Shown here one piece after another: positions 37,283 to 45,415 of a stretch of DNA of 64,000 nt. The DNA comes from a bacterium BMS3Abin02. GTDB lineage: Bacteria > Actinomycetota > Acidimicrobiia > Spongiisociales > UBA4744. The stretch is from positions 62,001-126,000 of the forward strand of contig BDSU01000039.1 in assembly GCA_002897675.1 (NCBI GenBank). The letters run 5' to 3'. A program made the translations under genes and the position numbers. The notes under the pieces are model-generated. The model searched no databases. It was not told the DNA's origin and saw only the letters and a program-made list of their open reading frames with translations. Position 1 is the first letter of the stretch. Every line of letters begins with the position of its first letter.

Positions 37283-37979
37283 TCACGACATCGAACGCGT
37301 TGCAGCCGTCGCCGAAGGTCGACTCACCGGGAGTGATCTCGTAGCCGCGGAGGCAGCCATCGCCTCCTGCGACCGTTGCGCCCGCGACCTCGAAGATCAA
37401 CGCCTGGCGCTCACGTTCATGGGCCAGGCCGCACAACCTGCAATGACTCAGCTCGAGCGGGTCTCACTTCACCGAGCCATCCGTCAGGCCACAGCGCCCA
37501 AGTCCTCACGTTGGGTGCGGCTCGCTCCCGCCTTTGCGGCGGCAGCCGCTCTCGTGGCGGTGCTGGGTGTCGCTTCCCTACTCGGTCGCGGAGGTGGCGG
37601 CGACATCGAGAGCGCTGCCCCCGCAACCGTGGTTTCGACCACATCCGCCGCCACATCCAAGAGCGCCGACGGTTCCGTCGCTCCCCAGGAGAGCGCTCGT
37701 GACCTCGCCGCCACTCCTGCGCCGGCGGGATTCACCCCCGATCTGCCCGAACTCGCCGAACGCCTTCGCGCCGAGAGTCTTCAGTCTCCGCCTGAATCTT
37801 CCCGAGTCCAGGAGCATGTGTGCGACGCGGAAGCGTTGCAGGAAGCGACCCAACCCGCAGCCGCCGTCGCCTACGTCACGGTCGAAGGTCGTGCCGCGCT
37901 GCTCTACGTCTATCCCGAGAACGCCCTCGTATTCGACGCCGAAACCTGCGACCTGCTCCAACGCATCCCGACGCCATAG
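37275..37979 (+). CDS. membrane anti-sigma factor
   Basis: This 234-residue protein has an N-terminal anti-sigma-like helical domain (about 1-70), one membrane helix (about 80-103: RLAPAFAAAAALVAVLGVAS) and an extracytoplasmic domain ending in a compact segment (VAYVTVEGRAALLYVYPENA). The zinc-binding HxxxCxxC of ZAS anti-sigma factors is incomplete: Cys32 and Cys35 are present (SCDRCARD) but residue 28 is Ala. By synteny it matches mycobacterial Rv3912. AAAGGA lies before ATG 37275; an ATG two codons earlier is possible. It overlaps the sigma gene by 8 bp. Confidence 0.82.
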   Translation: MHDHDIERVAAVAEGRLTGSDLVAAEAAIASCDRCARDLEDQRLALTFMGQAAQPAMTQLERVSLHRAIRQATAPKSSRWVRLAPAFAAAAALVAVLGVASLLGRGGGGDIESAAPATVVSTTSAATSKSADGSVAPQESARDLAATPAPAGFTPDLPELAERLRAESLQSPPESSRVQEHVCDAEALQEATQPAAAVAYVTVEGRAALLYVYPENALVFDAETCDLLQRIPTP

Positions 37980-38012
37980 CGGAATCCGATCGTCTCGGTC
38001 GAGAATCACGCC

Positions 38013-38061
38013 GAACCCTGGGCTCAGGGGGGTCCCCAGGACCCCTGCGAGCCCTGGGTTC
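38013..38061. terminator. long hairpin between anti-sigma gene and trxB unit
   Basis: GAACCCTGGGCTC (38013-38025) pairs with GAGCCCTGGGTTC (38049-38061) with one mismatch. Inside it CAGGGG.. and ..CCCCTG can extend the stem. No T-run follows. It lies 33 bases past the anti-sigma stop and just before the next gene, so it may separate the sigM operon from trxB or attenuate read-through. Confidence 0.55.
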
Positions 38062-38088
38062 AGTTGTGCGGCTATCCTCTGTGGCTCT

Positions 38089-38373
38089 ATGAACGACATG
38101 GCTGCACGCTTCGCCGACCTCCTCGAGACTGTCGCCACGAAGATCCGTTCACTTACGGTCGATCGCCTGGCCCGGGGCATTCGGATCGCGACGGCGGGTC
38201 TGGTGGCACTCAGTTTGGCGGTGATCGCGCTCATCTATCTGGTCGTGGCGATCTTCCGTGCCGTCGCCGTCCCCTTGACCGTGGAAGGCGCCTACGCGGC
38301 ATTCGGTGGACTATTTCTCATCGCCGGAGTGTTTGTGTGGCTGAAGCGCAAACCCAAGGAAGACAATGACTGA
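38089..38373 (+). CDS. small two-helix membrane protein
   Basis: This 94-residue protein has two predicted membrane helices (ATAGLVALSLAVIALIYLVV, and AYAAFGGLFLIAGVFVWL) and a charged end KRKPKEDND. No family was recognised. It overlaps trxB by 8 bp and is therefore probably translated with it. ATG 38089 is preceded by no clear ribosome site; ATG 38098 is an alternative. Confidence 0.65.
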   Translation: MNDMAARFADLLETVATKIRSLTVDRLARGIRIATAGLVALSLAVIALIYLVVAIFRAVAVPLTVEGAYAAFGGLFLIAGVFVWLKRKPKEDND

Positions 38374-39289
38374 AGAAGTCATCATCATCGGATCGGGCCC
38401 CGCCGGACTCACCGCCGCCCTTTACGCCGCCCGGGGCGGCAACGCTCCCCTCGTGCTGGAAGGCAGTCAGGCGGGCGGGCAGCTCATGCTCACCACCGAG
38501 GTCGAGAACTTCCCCGGTTTCCCCGATGGCCTTCTTGGGCCGGAACTCATGGATCGTATGCGCAAACAGGCCGAACGCTTTGGAGCCCGCATGATCACTT
38601 CTGACGTTTCGAAAGTGGATCTCGGCGCTTCGCCATTCAAGCTATGGGTCGGTGCCGATGAGTATTCGGCCACGTCCATCATCGTGTCCACGGGGGCTTC
38701 GGCCAAGTGGTTGGGGATTCCTGGCGAGGATCGGCTCATCGGTCGCGGCGTTTCATCGTGCGCGACATGTGATGGTTTCTTCTTCCGGGACCAAGAGATC
38801 ATCGTCGTAGGGGGCGGAGACACGGCCATGGAGGAAGCACTCTTCCTGACCACGTTCGCTTCGACGGTCCACATCGTGCACCGACGCGACGCGTTCCGCG
38901 CTTCGGCGGTCATGGCGCAACGGGCAATCGCGCATCCCAAGATCAACGTGATCTGGGATACGGTGCTCGAAGAAGTCCTTGGTGAGGATGAGGTCACTTC
39001 CGTACGCCTCCGCAACGTCAAGACCGACGCGATAACCGAGATGCCGGTCAGCGGTGTGTTCGTCGCCATCGGCCACAAGCCGAACACCGATCTCTTCAGA
39101 GGACAGCTCAAAATGGATGACGTCGGCTACCTCTCCCTCACCGGTCCCACTTCCACGCAAACGTCCGTCGCCGGCGTGTTCGCGGCTGGAGATGTCGCCG
39201 ATTCTCTCTATCGCCAGGCGGTTACCGCCGCCGGGACAGGCGCAAGAGCCGCCATCGACGCCCGTCGGTGGCTCGAAGCACGGGAATGA
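38366..39289 (+). CDS. trxB: thioredoxin reductase
   Basis: This 307-residue FAD/NADPH enzyme reduces thioredoxin. Marks are the FAD-binding IIIGSGPAGLTAALYAARG, the redox pair SCATCDG (Cys132 and Cys135), NADPH-binding VVGGGDTAMEEALFLT and HRRDAFRAS, and the C-terminal GVFAAGDVAD. Length is typical. It lies 46 bp before trxA, as in other Actinobacteria near oriC. Confidence 0.97.
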   Translation: MTEEVIIIGSGPAGLTAALYAARGGNAPLVLEGSQAGGQLMLTTEVENFPGFPDGLLGPELMDRMRKQAERFGARMITSDVSKVDLGASPFKLWVGADEYSATSIIVSTGASAKWLGIPGEDRLIGRGVSSCATCDGFFFRDQEIIVVGGGDTAMEEALFLTTFASTVHIVHRRDAFRASAVMAQRAIAHPKINVIWDTVLEEVLGEDEVTSVRLRNVKTDAITEMPVSGVFVAIGHKPNTDLFRGQLKMDDVGYLSLTGPTSTQTSVAGVFAAGDVADSLYRQAVTAAGTGARAAIDARRWLEARE

Positions 39290-39335
39290 GCCCCAACTAC
39301 TCGAGGTTCTACGACACGATCCGAGGAGGCGCCTC

Positions 39336-39662
39336 TTGGCCGAACACACCCTGACCGTCACGACCGACAATTTCGCCGAAGCCATCGACGCAGACGCGCC
39401 GATCCTGATCGACTTCTGGGCCGAGTGGTGTGGTCCATGCAGGATGGTTGCACCGATTCTCGATGAGATCGCTAGTGAGAATCCCGGGAAGATCACCATC
39501 GGCAAACTCAACGTCGATGAGAACCCTTCTCTGGCCGCGGCCCACGACGTCATGAGCATCCCCACCATGATTCTCTTCCACCAGGGAAAAGAACAGCGAC
39601 GAATCGTCGGCGCTCGCCCGAAGCACGCCATTGTGGCCGAACTCGCGCAGTTCCTCACATGA
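39336..39662 (+). CDS. trxA: thioredoxin
   Basis: This 108-residue thioredoxin has the active site FWAEWCGPCRMVAP (Cys32, Cys35) and the cis-Pro in SIPTMILF. The start is a TTG at 39336, supported by GAGGAGG six bases upstream; no ATG gives a full-length protein. Operon with trxB. Confidence 0.96.
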   Translation: MAEHTLTVTTDNFAEAIDADAPILIDFWAEWCGPCRMVAPILDEIASENPGKITIGKLNVDENPSLAAAHDVMSIPTMILFHQGKEQRRIVGARPKHAIVAELAQFLT

Positions 39663-39689
39663 GGTCTGGCGCTGCATCAGTCGATGCAA

Positions 39690-39709
39690 GGGGGACCGTG
39701 ACGGCCCCC
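39690..39709 (+). terminator. hairpin after trxA
   Basis: GGGGG-A-CCG (39690-39698), loop TGA, CGG-CCCCC (39702-39709): an 8-bp GC stem with one bulge, 27 bases past the trxA stop. No T-run follows. Confidence 0.6.
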
Positions 39710-39818
39710 GACTGATCGCAGACGTGACGCGCGACGCGCCTCACCACGAGGCACTCGGCCCGGTTCTTTCGGCGCCTGAACCGCCGTCGAGTACCGTCTT
39801 GCCCGTCAACCTGCAACG

Positions 39819-40802
39819 ATGAGGACCATGAGGCTCTACCGTCTCGGCTCATCAGGAGCACCCATCCGCGACATCCAGATTCGACTCGGCGGGCTCGGCT
39901 TTCCCTGCAGCACCGATCCACCCGGTGAGTTCGGCGAGGCCACACGAGCAGCCGTCATCTCTTTCCAATCAGAACGGGGCCTCCCCGCGGACGGGATCAT
40001 CGGCCAGGACACGTGGCGAGCCCTCTACGAGGCGGGGTACAGGCTCGGCGACCGCCTCCTCTACAACAAGCGGCCGATGTTCCGAGGCGACGACGTCGCA
40101 GAGCTTCAACGCCGACTCAACGCTCTCGGCTTCGATGCGGGAAAGGTCGACGGCACCTTTGGTCCGAACACTGTTCGTGCAGTACTTGAATTCCAGCAAA
40201 ACCGTGGGCTTCCCGAAGACGGTGTCGCCGGCCCCGAAATCCTCGCCGAACTCGATCTCATCTCCAGAGCGACGCAAAAGACCGGGCGCGAGGCAATTCG
40301 CGAGCGAGAGTGGCTCCGCGGTCTCCCCCACTCGATCGCCGGAGCCCGTGTCTTCATCGACCCGGCATGTGGACTGGAAGGAGAAGCACAGGCCACATGG
40401 GAAGCTGCCGTTACGACGGCCACGATCATCCAAGAACTGGGAGCAATTCCCCTCCTCGCGCGTAGCGTCGATGCCAGACCACCTGAGAGAATCCGTGCCC
40501 AGCGGGCCAATCGCCTCGGAGCCGACCTCATTGTCGGTTTCCGGTTCCCTGCAGGCCCCGACCCTCTCGTCGCCTTCTTCGCGTCATCAAAGAGCCACAG
40601 TGAGGCAGGTGCCGCTCTCGCATCACACCTCGGTGCAGAGCTCTCTTTGCCTGTCGGCGGTCGCGCTCAATCGCTTCTCAAGGAGACCCGTGCCCCTGCC
40701 GTGGTCATCTGCCACCCTGCGCCCGACACCGACCTTGGAGCCGCCGTGGCGCGAGCACTCTCCTCATTCTTCACGAACGCGACGGACCTCGCAGACGGCT
40801 GA
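39819..40802 (+). CDS. cwlM: CwlM-like protein: two peptidoglycan-binding domains plus pseudo-amidase
   Basis: This 327-residue protein has two PG_binding_1 repeats (about 12-72 and 88-147; GEFGEATRAAVISFQSERGL and GTFGPNTVRAVLEFQQNRGL), then an Amidase_3 domain (about 175-320). There is no signal peptide. The first zinc motif of active amidases, DPGHG, reads DPACG (181-185), and the strand that normally ends SIHAN reads VGFRFP, so two His ligands are missing. In mycobacteria CwlM (Rv3915), in the same position after trxC, is a cytoplasmic, essential activator of MurA rather than an amidase. Domain order and position support orthology. ATG 39828 is an alternative start. Confidence 0.85.
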   Translation: MRTMRLYRLGSSGAPIRDIQIRLGGLGFPCSTDPPGEFGEATRAAVISFQSERGLPADGIIGQDTWRALYEAGYRLGDRLLYNKRPMFRGDDVAELQRRLNALGFDAGKVDGTFGPNTVRAVLEFQQNRGLPEDGVAGPEILAELDLISRATQKTGREAIREREWLRGLPHSIAGARVFIDPACGLEGEAQATWEAAVTTATIIQELGAIPLLARSVDARPPERIRAQRANRLGADLIVGFRFPAGPDPLVAFFASSKSHSEAGAALASHLGAELSLPVGGRAQSLLKETRAPAVVICHPAPDTDLGAAVARALSSFFTNATDLADG

Positions 40803-40905
40803 AGAGCTCACGACCGGCCCGTCTGATTACGTCAAGTGACGTTATCGACTCTGGTACGGGAGGCGGCCTCTGGAGCGTTCTCCCGAGCCAACTGATCATA
40901 GATTC

Positions 40906-41751
40906 TCAGAGAAGATCCTTGAAGATTCGCTCCAGGTCATCCAGCGAAGAGAACTCGATGGAGATCTTTCCCCTCTTCTTTGATCCATAACGAATGTGGA
41001 CTGGAGCCTTGAGTGAATCTTGAAGCCGCTCTTCCAGAGCGATGATCGCCGCCGGCCGCGGAGTTCTCGCCTTTCTCGCTCTCTCGCCCACGCGATTGCG
41101 AGCCCGAACCGCATCCTCGACCTGTCGAACCGACCAACCCTCCTCGGCCGCCTTCCTGGCCACATGTTCGCAGAATGCCCGATCTTCCAGCCCGAGAAGC
41201 GCTCGTGCGTGGCCTCCGGTCAGAAGACCACGCTCGAGCATCCCTTGTATGGACGCAGGCAGTTGCAGTAGGCGTAGGATATTGGTCACGGCCGACCTCG
41301 ACTTCCCGACCCTACTCCCCACTTCTTCATGCGTCAGTGAGAAATCGTCGAGTAGCTGCTGATAGGCAGCGGCTTCCTCGAGCACTGTGAGATCTTCCCT
41401 TTGCAGATTCTCGATCAAGGCCTCTGTCAGGAGTTTGTCGTCCTCTCCCCGTCTGATGATGACAGGCAACTCCGACAGACCGACCATCCGGGCGGCGCGA
41501 AGCCTGCGCTCTCCGGCCACCAGGGTGTACATCCCCTCCTCGTTCTCGTTGACGATCACCGGTTGGAGCAACCCCACCTCCCGAATCGAGGCGGCCAGCG
41601 ATGCCAGCGCCTCTTCGTTGAAGTTCTCTCTCGGCTGGCGCGGATTGGGCCGTATCTTCTCGATCGGAATGATCGAGAACGTACGCTCAGCCTTCGGAAT
41701 CAGCGCTTCCAGACCACGACCAAGGCCGCTCTTTTTAGTCTGCATGCTCAC
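40906..41751 (-). CDS. parB: chromosome partitioning protein ParB
   Basis: This 281-residue ParB has the CTP-binding N-terminal domain with TLVAGERRLRAARMVGL (motif GERR), the DNA-reading helix-turn-helix (LTHEEVGSRVGKSRSAVTNIL) and a C-terminal dimerisation domain. It loads at parS and spreads around the origin. Its start overlaps parA by 17 bp. A parS site lies 1.4 kb away at 43126-43141. Confidence 0.97.
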   Translation of the reverse strand: MSMQTKKSGLGRGLEALIPKAERTFSIIPIEKIRPNPRQPRENFNEEALASLAASIREVGLLQPVIVNENEEGMYTLVAGERRLRAARMVGLSELPVIIRRGEDDKLLTEALIENLQREDLTVLEEAAAYQQLLDDFSLTHEEVGSRVGKSRSAVTNILRLLQLPASIQGMLERGLLTGGHARALLGLEDRAFCEHVARKAAEEGWSVRQVEDAVRARNRVGERARKARTPRPAAIIALEERLQDSLKAPVHIRYGSKKRGKISIEFSSLDDLERIFKDLL

Positions 41752-42532
41752 CTCCCTGATGGCGATCGACGAATTCTCTCCCCAGTTGTCGGTACGCGAT
41801 GGCGCCCCGGCTCATAGGATCGAATGCTTCGATCGGTTGCCCGTAGGAAGGCGCCTCAGACAATCGCACCGACCTTGGGATAACAGTCCGATAGGCGATC
41901 TCCCCGAAGAACTCTCTCACCTGAGCAACGACGTCGGCCGAAAGATTCGTCCTTCCGTCATACATGGTGAGCACGACACCACCGATTCCCAGGTCGGGGT
42001 TGAGGTTCCCACTGACGAGTTCGATGTTCTGCATCAACTGGCTCAAACCCTCGAGCGCGTAGTACTCACACTGGATGGGAATGAGAACCTCGTCCGCTGC
42101 AGCGAGAGCGTTCACCGTGAGAAGGCCCAACGACGGTGGGCAATCCATGAGAACGAAATCGTACTCGCCATCCAGATCTCGCAGTGCGTTCCGGAGACGA
42201 AGCTCTCTCGAGAACATCGAGACCAGCTCGATCTCCGCGCCGGCGAGATCGATCGTGGCGGGGACAACGAACAGGTCTCGATAGCTCGTTCCTTCCACCG
42301 CATCCTCGATTGCGGCGCCACCGATCAGAACGTCGTACGTGGACACGCTCACCGCCCCCCGATCCAATCCGAATCCCGACGTGGCGTTTCCTTGCGGATC
42401 CATGTCCACCACCAAGATTCGTTTCCCTTGAAACGCAAGAGTCGCTGCAAGGTTGATTGCGGTGGTGGACTTACCCACTCCGCCCTTCTGGTTGGTGATC
42501 GCTACGATCGAGGTGTGTCTGTCGGTGTCCAC
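41735..42532 (-). CDS. parA: chromosome partitioning ATPase ParA
   Basis: This protein of about 265 residues has the deviant Walker A TNQKGGVGKSTTAINLA, ILVVDMDPQGNATSG (A') and FVLMDCPPSLGLLTVNAL (B). It moves ParB-parS complexes during chromosome segregation. The start is a GTG at 42532 or a TTG at 42568; either lies inside the 3' end of rsmG, so the genes overlap by 62-98 bp. No clear ribosome site is seen. Confidence 0.96.
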   Translation of the reverse strand: MDTDRHTSIVAITNQKGGVGKSTTAINLAATLAFQGKRILVVDMDPQGNATSGFGLDRGAVSVSTYDVLIGGAAIEDAVEGTSYRDLFVVPATIDLAGAEIELVSMFSRELRLRNALRDLDGEYDFVLMDCPPSLGLLTVNALAAADEVLIPIQCEYYALEGLSQLMQNIELVSGNLNPDLGIGGVVLTMYDGRTNLSADVVAQVREFFGEIAYRTVIPRSVRLSEAPSYGQPIEAFDPMSRGAIAYRQLGREFVDRHQGGEHAD

Positions 42533-43133
42533 GCTGCTGCATGATAAGCAGCCATCCCGTAGGGTCAAGGACCGAGACTTCCACGACCCGCCCGCCCAGC
42601 TGTCTCCAGCCCGGATCCGCGGTCCGGCGATGAGCCAACCCGATGACTCCTCTTCCTCCAGGCATCAACACGTCCCGCATGACCTCCACCGCCTCGGGTG
42701 GACGCAGCACGGCTCGCATCGTGACCGCCTCGCATCGCCGCTGCTCCCGCACGTCTCCTACGATCGCCTCCGTGTTCGCCAGTCCCAGCACACGGATGGC
42801 TCTCCGTAGCAGCCGCACGCTCTTGCTCGATCGGTCCAGCAGCGTCACGGCGGTCTGTGGAAATGCAATGGCAAGCGGGATTCCCGGCAACCCACCTCCA
42901 GAACCCGCATCGATGAGCCGTTGAGGTGCATCGCCCGTCCATGCAACAGAGAAACTCAGGCTGTCCACGATGTGCCGCGCCCAGATCCGGTCGCGTTCGC
43001 CGGGGGAGAGGAGGCCGGCCGGGATTGCCTCGTCCGAGAGCCATCGTTCGAATCCCTCCAGCAACGCCCGCTGCTCAGAGGAAAGATCGACCCCCAACCA
43101 CTCACTGATCTGCGGTTGAGGGTCATGTTTCAC
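42471..43133 (-). CDS. rsmG: 16S rRNA (guanine527-N7)-methyltransferase
   Basis: This 220-residue RsmG methylates G527 in the 16S rRNA decoding site; its loss gives low-level streptomycin resistance in several bacteria. Marks are RIWARHIVDSLSF, the SAM motif LIDAGSGGGLPGIPLAIAFP, VTLLDRSSKSVRLLRRA and AVTMRAV. The GTG start (43133) lies inside the parS palindrome. The last 30 residues are also parA coding sequence in another frame and are not conserved-looking. Confidence 0.93.
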   Translation of the reverse strand: MKHDPQPQISEWLGVDLSSEQRALLEGFERWLSDEAIPAGLLSPGERDRIWARHIVDSLSFSVAWTGDAPQRLIDAGSGGGLPGIPLAIAFPQTAVTLLDRSSKSVRLLRRAIRVLGLANTEAIVGDVREQRRCEAVTMRAVLRPPEAVEVMRDVLMPGGRGVIGLAHRRTADPGWRQLGGRVVEVSVLDPTGWLLIMQQRGHRQTHLDRSDHQPEGRSG

Positions 43134-43141
43134 GTGAAACT
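43126..43141. promoter_or_regulatory. parS site
   Basis: TGTTTCACGTGAAACT matches the bacterial parS consensus TGTTTCACGTGAAACA at 15 of 16 positions. It overlaps the rsmG start codon, 3 kb from oriC, an ordinary place for parS. It is the only copy noticed in the window; other copies usually lie within some tens of kb. Confidence 0.92.
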
Positions 43142-43148
43142 CGAGGGT

Positions 43149-43931
43149 TTAGTCCTTCGGTGACAGAACGACCGAACGGCGCGGCTCCTCACCCTCCGAG
43201 TAGGTCTGCACTCCCTCGATGTCCGCAACGGCGTCGTGGATCACCTTGCGCTCGGCGGCGTTCATCGGTTCGAGCATGATCTCGGATTGCTCCTCGATCA
43301 CCTGTTCTGCGAGTCTGCGCGCGTAGATACGCAACGCCTCTTTACGCCGTTCTTGGTAACCACCGATATCGAGGCGGATTCGCGCCGATTCGCGCGTCTT
43401 TCGCTGGATCACGGTCTTGCAGAGTTCATGCACCGCCTGAAGTACCGAACCATGCGGACCGATCAGTGCCTCGGCCTGGCTTCCAGCGACGTCGGCGTAG
43501 ATGATGTCATCCTCCACTCTTGTCGTAACCTCGCCTTCCAACCCGAACGCTTCCAGCAATCCACGCAAGAAGGACCCAACAACCTCAGCCTGCTCCTCAC
43601 GCACTTTCTTGCCCTCCTCGCCGGATGATTCCTGTCTCTTCTGCTCTTTCTGCGGCTTCTTCTTCTGTCTCGGGCGTCCGGCTTCGCCTTTCGGCTCTGG
43701 CTTCTGGACACGCTGGTCGCCACGTTTCGTGTTCTTCGGCCGACGGCGGCGGCGTTTCGGCTTGGCCTGCACCCTCACTACGGCGTCCTTGCGACCCAAA
43801 CCGAGAAATCCGCGCTCGGCGTTTTGTAGAACCTCAACGTTCGCCTGATCAGGGGAGGTCAACCCTAGTTCCTCCACCGCCGCCTGAACGGCGAGTTCAA
43901 CCGTCGGTCCTCTGACCTCGACCCATTCCAC
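43149..43931 (-). CDS. khpB: KhpB/Jag RNA-binding protein
   Basis: This 260-residue protein has an N-terminal Jag domain (WVEVRGPTVELAVQAAVEEL; GFLGLGRKDAVV), a 60-residue Lys/Arg-rich linker, a KH domain (YADVAGSQAEALIGPHGSVL) and an R3H domain (EPMNAAERKVIHDAVADIEG). KhpB binds RNA and affects cell elongation and division in Gram-positive bacteria. It lies 2 bp after yidC and 15 bp before rsmG. Confidence 0.94.
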   Translation of the reverse strand: MEWVEVRGPTVELAVQAAVEELGLTSPDQANVEVLQNAERGFLGLGRKDAVVRVQAKPKRRRRRPKNTKRGDQRVQKPEPKGEAGRPRQKKKPQKEQKRQESSGEEGKKVREEQAEVVGSFLRGLLEAFGLEGEVTTRVEDDIIYADVAGSQAEALIGPHGSVLQAVHELCKTVIQRKTRESARIRLDIGGYQERRKEALRIYARRLAEQVIEEQSEIMLEPMNAAERKVIHDAVADIEGVQTYSEGEEPRRSVVLSPKD

Positions 43932-43933
43932 GA

Positions 43934-44731
43934 TTACTTCCTCCTCCGACGCTTCCGCTTCTTCTGAGACCCCTGCTGCTTCTTCTCGGGACTCTCCTGA
44001 TCCTCCTGCTTCTCCACCTTCGGCGGTGGTTCAGGTCGACCGTCGAGTCTGAAGATCAGTGACTGTTGACCGATGCGAAACAGGTTGGAGGTCACGAAAT
44101 AGAGGTTCAGGCCCGCAGGAAAACTGAATGAGAAGACACCGAAGAGCAGTGGCATCATCTTCGTCATCAACTGCGCTTGTCCTCCAGCGCCGTCCGATGA
44201 GGCCGGCATGGCCTGTTTCGACTGAATCCAGCCGGAACCGACGACGAGGAGTACGACCAGCAGATACGGGATGGCGCCGAACCATCCCGACGTGAGTGCA
44301 TCCTTCGGTGTCACACCGAGATCCATGCCCAGGAAGGAAGGGAGCCCCGCCTGGAGGGCGTGGATAATATTGGATCCTTCTGGCATGAATTGCTCAGGAC
44401 TTCTCAGAAGTCGAAACAGGCCGAACCAGATCGGCGCCTGGACCAGCATCGGGAGCACACAGCCGGCAGGACTCACTCCCTTCTCCTTGTAGAGGGCCAT
44501 CATCGCCTTGTTCAGTACCTCGGGCTCCTCTTTGTGCTCTTTCTGTAACTTCTTGACTTCCGGCTGGATCTCCTGCATCGCCCGCGTCGATCGAGTCTGC
44601 TTGAGCGTCAACGGGAACAGGATGATGTTGATCAACACCGTCAGGAAAATAATGGAAATCCCATAGTTTGGAATCAAGTCGTAGAACAGGCTCATGGGAA
44701 GCCCGATCATGCGTGCAAGTGAATCCAACAT
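43934..44731 (-). CDS. yidC: membrane protein insertase YidC
   Basis: This 265-residue YidC/Oxa1 has five expected helices, without the large periplasmic domain of Gram-negative YidC. Marks are YGISIIFLTVLINIILFPLT with the following charged hairpin (EVKKLQKEHKEEPEVLNKAM), VSPAGCVLPMLVQAPIWFGL and the FSFSFPAGLNLYFVTSNLF region. A strongly basic C-terminal tail (QKKRKRRRRK) fits ribosome binding. It shares one base with yidD. Confidence 0.95.
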   Translation of the reverse strand: MLDSLARMIGLPMSLFYDLIPNYGISIIFLTVLINIILFPLTLKQTRSTRAMQEIQPEVKKLQKEHKEEPEVLNKAMMALYKEKGVSPAGCVLPMLVQAPIWFGLFRLLRSPEQFMPEGSNIIHALQAGLPSFLGMDLGVTPKDALTSGWFGAIPYLLVVLLVVGSGWIQSKQAMPASSDGAGGQAQLMTKMMPLLFGVFSFSFPAGLNLYFVTSNLFRIGQQSLIFRLDGRPEPPPKVEKQEDQESPEKKQQGSQKKRKRRRRK

Positions 44732-44979
44732 CAGCCGTCACCTCGAGACGGCACAGGGTCGTAGCCGACTTCGTGAAGAGGGTGGCAGCGGCCGATGCGT
44801 TTGAACGCCATCCATCCTCCCTTGAGCACTCCGAAGCGTCCCACCGCTTCCAAGGCGTACTGTGAACACGTCGGGGTGTAGCGACAACTCTTCCCGAGTG
44901 CAGGCGACAGGAAGCGTTGATACGCCCGAATCACCGCTCGCACGACGAGTGCAGCCGGCCCTCTAACCTGTTCACTCAC
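44731..44979 (-). CDS. yidD: membrane protein insertion efficiency factor YidD
   Basis: This 82-residue YidD carries the family signature [20 protein letters not shown] followed by [20 protein letters not shown] and [14 protein letters not shown]. It assists YidC. The GTG start (44979) overlaps the rnpA stop by 8 bp. Confidence 0.95.
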   Translation of the reverse strand: MSEQVRGPAALVVRAVIRAYQRFLSPALGKSCRYTPTCSQYALEAVGRFGVLKGGWMAFKRIGRCHPLHEVGYDPVPSRGDG

Positions 44980-45415
44980 GTGTCGACTCCTCCTTCACGG
45001 TGACTTCCAACCACCGCACCAAAACCTCGAAAGGTGCATCGAGAACCTGCCTGGAAGCGATCACAATGTAGCTTCCCTTCTGCAACCGTAGGCAATCGAG
45101 CGCCGCTCGTATGCGTCGGCGCGCCCGATTACGTTGTACGGCACCACCCACCTTCTTCCTGCTCGCCACGATCCCCACGGCCGGCACCTCGTCGCGCCCA
45201 GGACCGCAGACGACAGTGACGCCTCCTTGACGTCGCCATACACCTGTTCCGAACACGTCGGCAAAACTTTCGCGGCCTCGAAGAGGGAGGTACTGGCGAC
45301 CGCTACGCGGAGAGGCGCTGCCGGCCCTTACGCCGGCGGCGCTCGAGGACGGCGCGGCCTCCTCGGGTTCGGAGACGAGCCCGAAATCCATGCTTTCGTT
45401 TTCTGCGTCGAACAT
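44972..45415 (-). CDS. rnpA: ribonuclease P protein component, start nested inside rpmH
   Basis: This 147-residue RnpA has the protein core from about residue 42: [16 protein letters not shown], then [20 protein letters not shown] (family signature) and [12 protein letters not shown]. It assists the RNA of RNase P in tRNA 5' maturation. No ATG, GTG or TTG exists between the rpmH stop (45303) and the conserved core. The only in-frame starts are ATGs at 45415 and 45391, both inside rpmH in another frame. The protein therefore has an acidic N-terminal extension of about 30-40 residues (EAEN/EPEE-rich) encoded by the same DNA as L34. Confidence 0.9.
   Translation of the reverse strand: MFDAENESMDFGLVSEPEEAAPSSSAAGVRAGSASPRSGRQYLPLRGRESFADVFGTGVWRRQGGVTVVCGPGRDEVPAVGIVASRKKVGGAVQRNRARRRIRAALDCLRLQKGSYIVIASRQVLDAPFEVLVRWLEVTVKEESTRE

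Noticed and set aside
40858-40886. CGGGAG...CTCCCG inverted repeat between cwlM and parB
   Set aside because: Short 6-bp arms with a 17-base loop; too weak to call a terminator.
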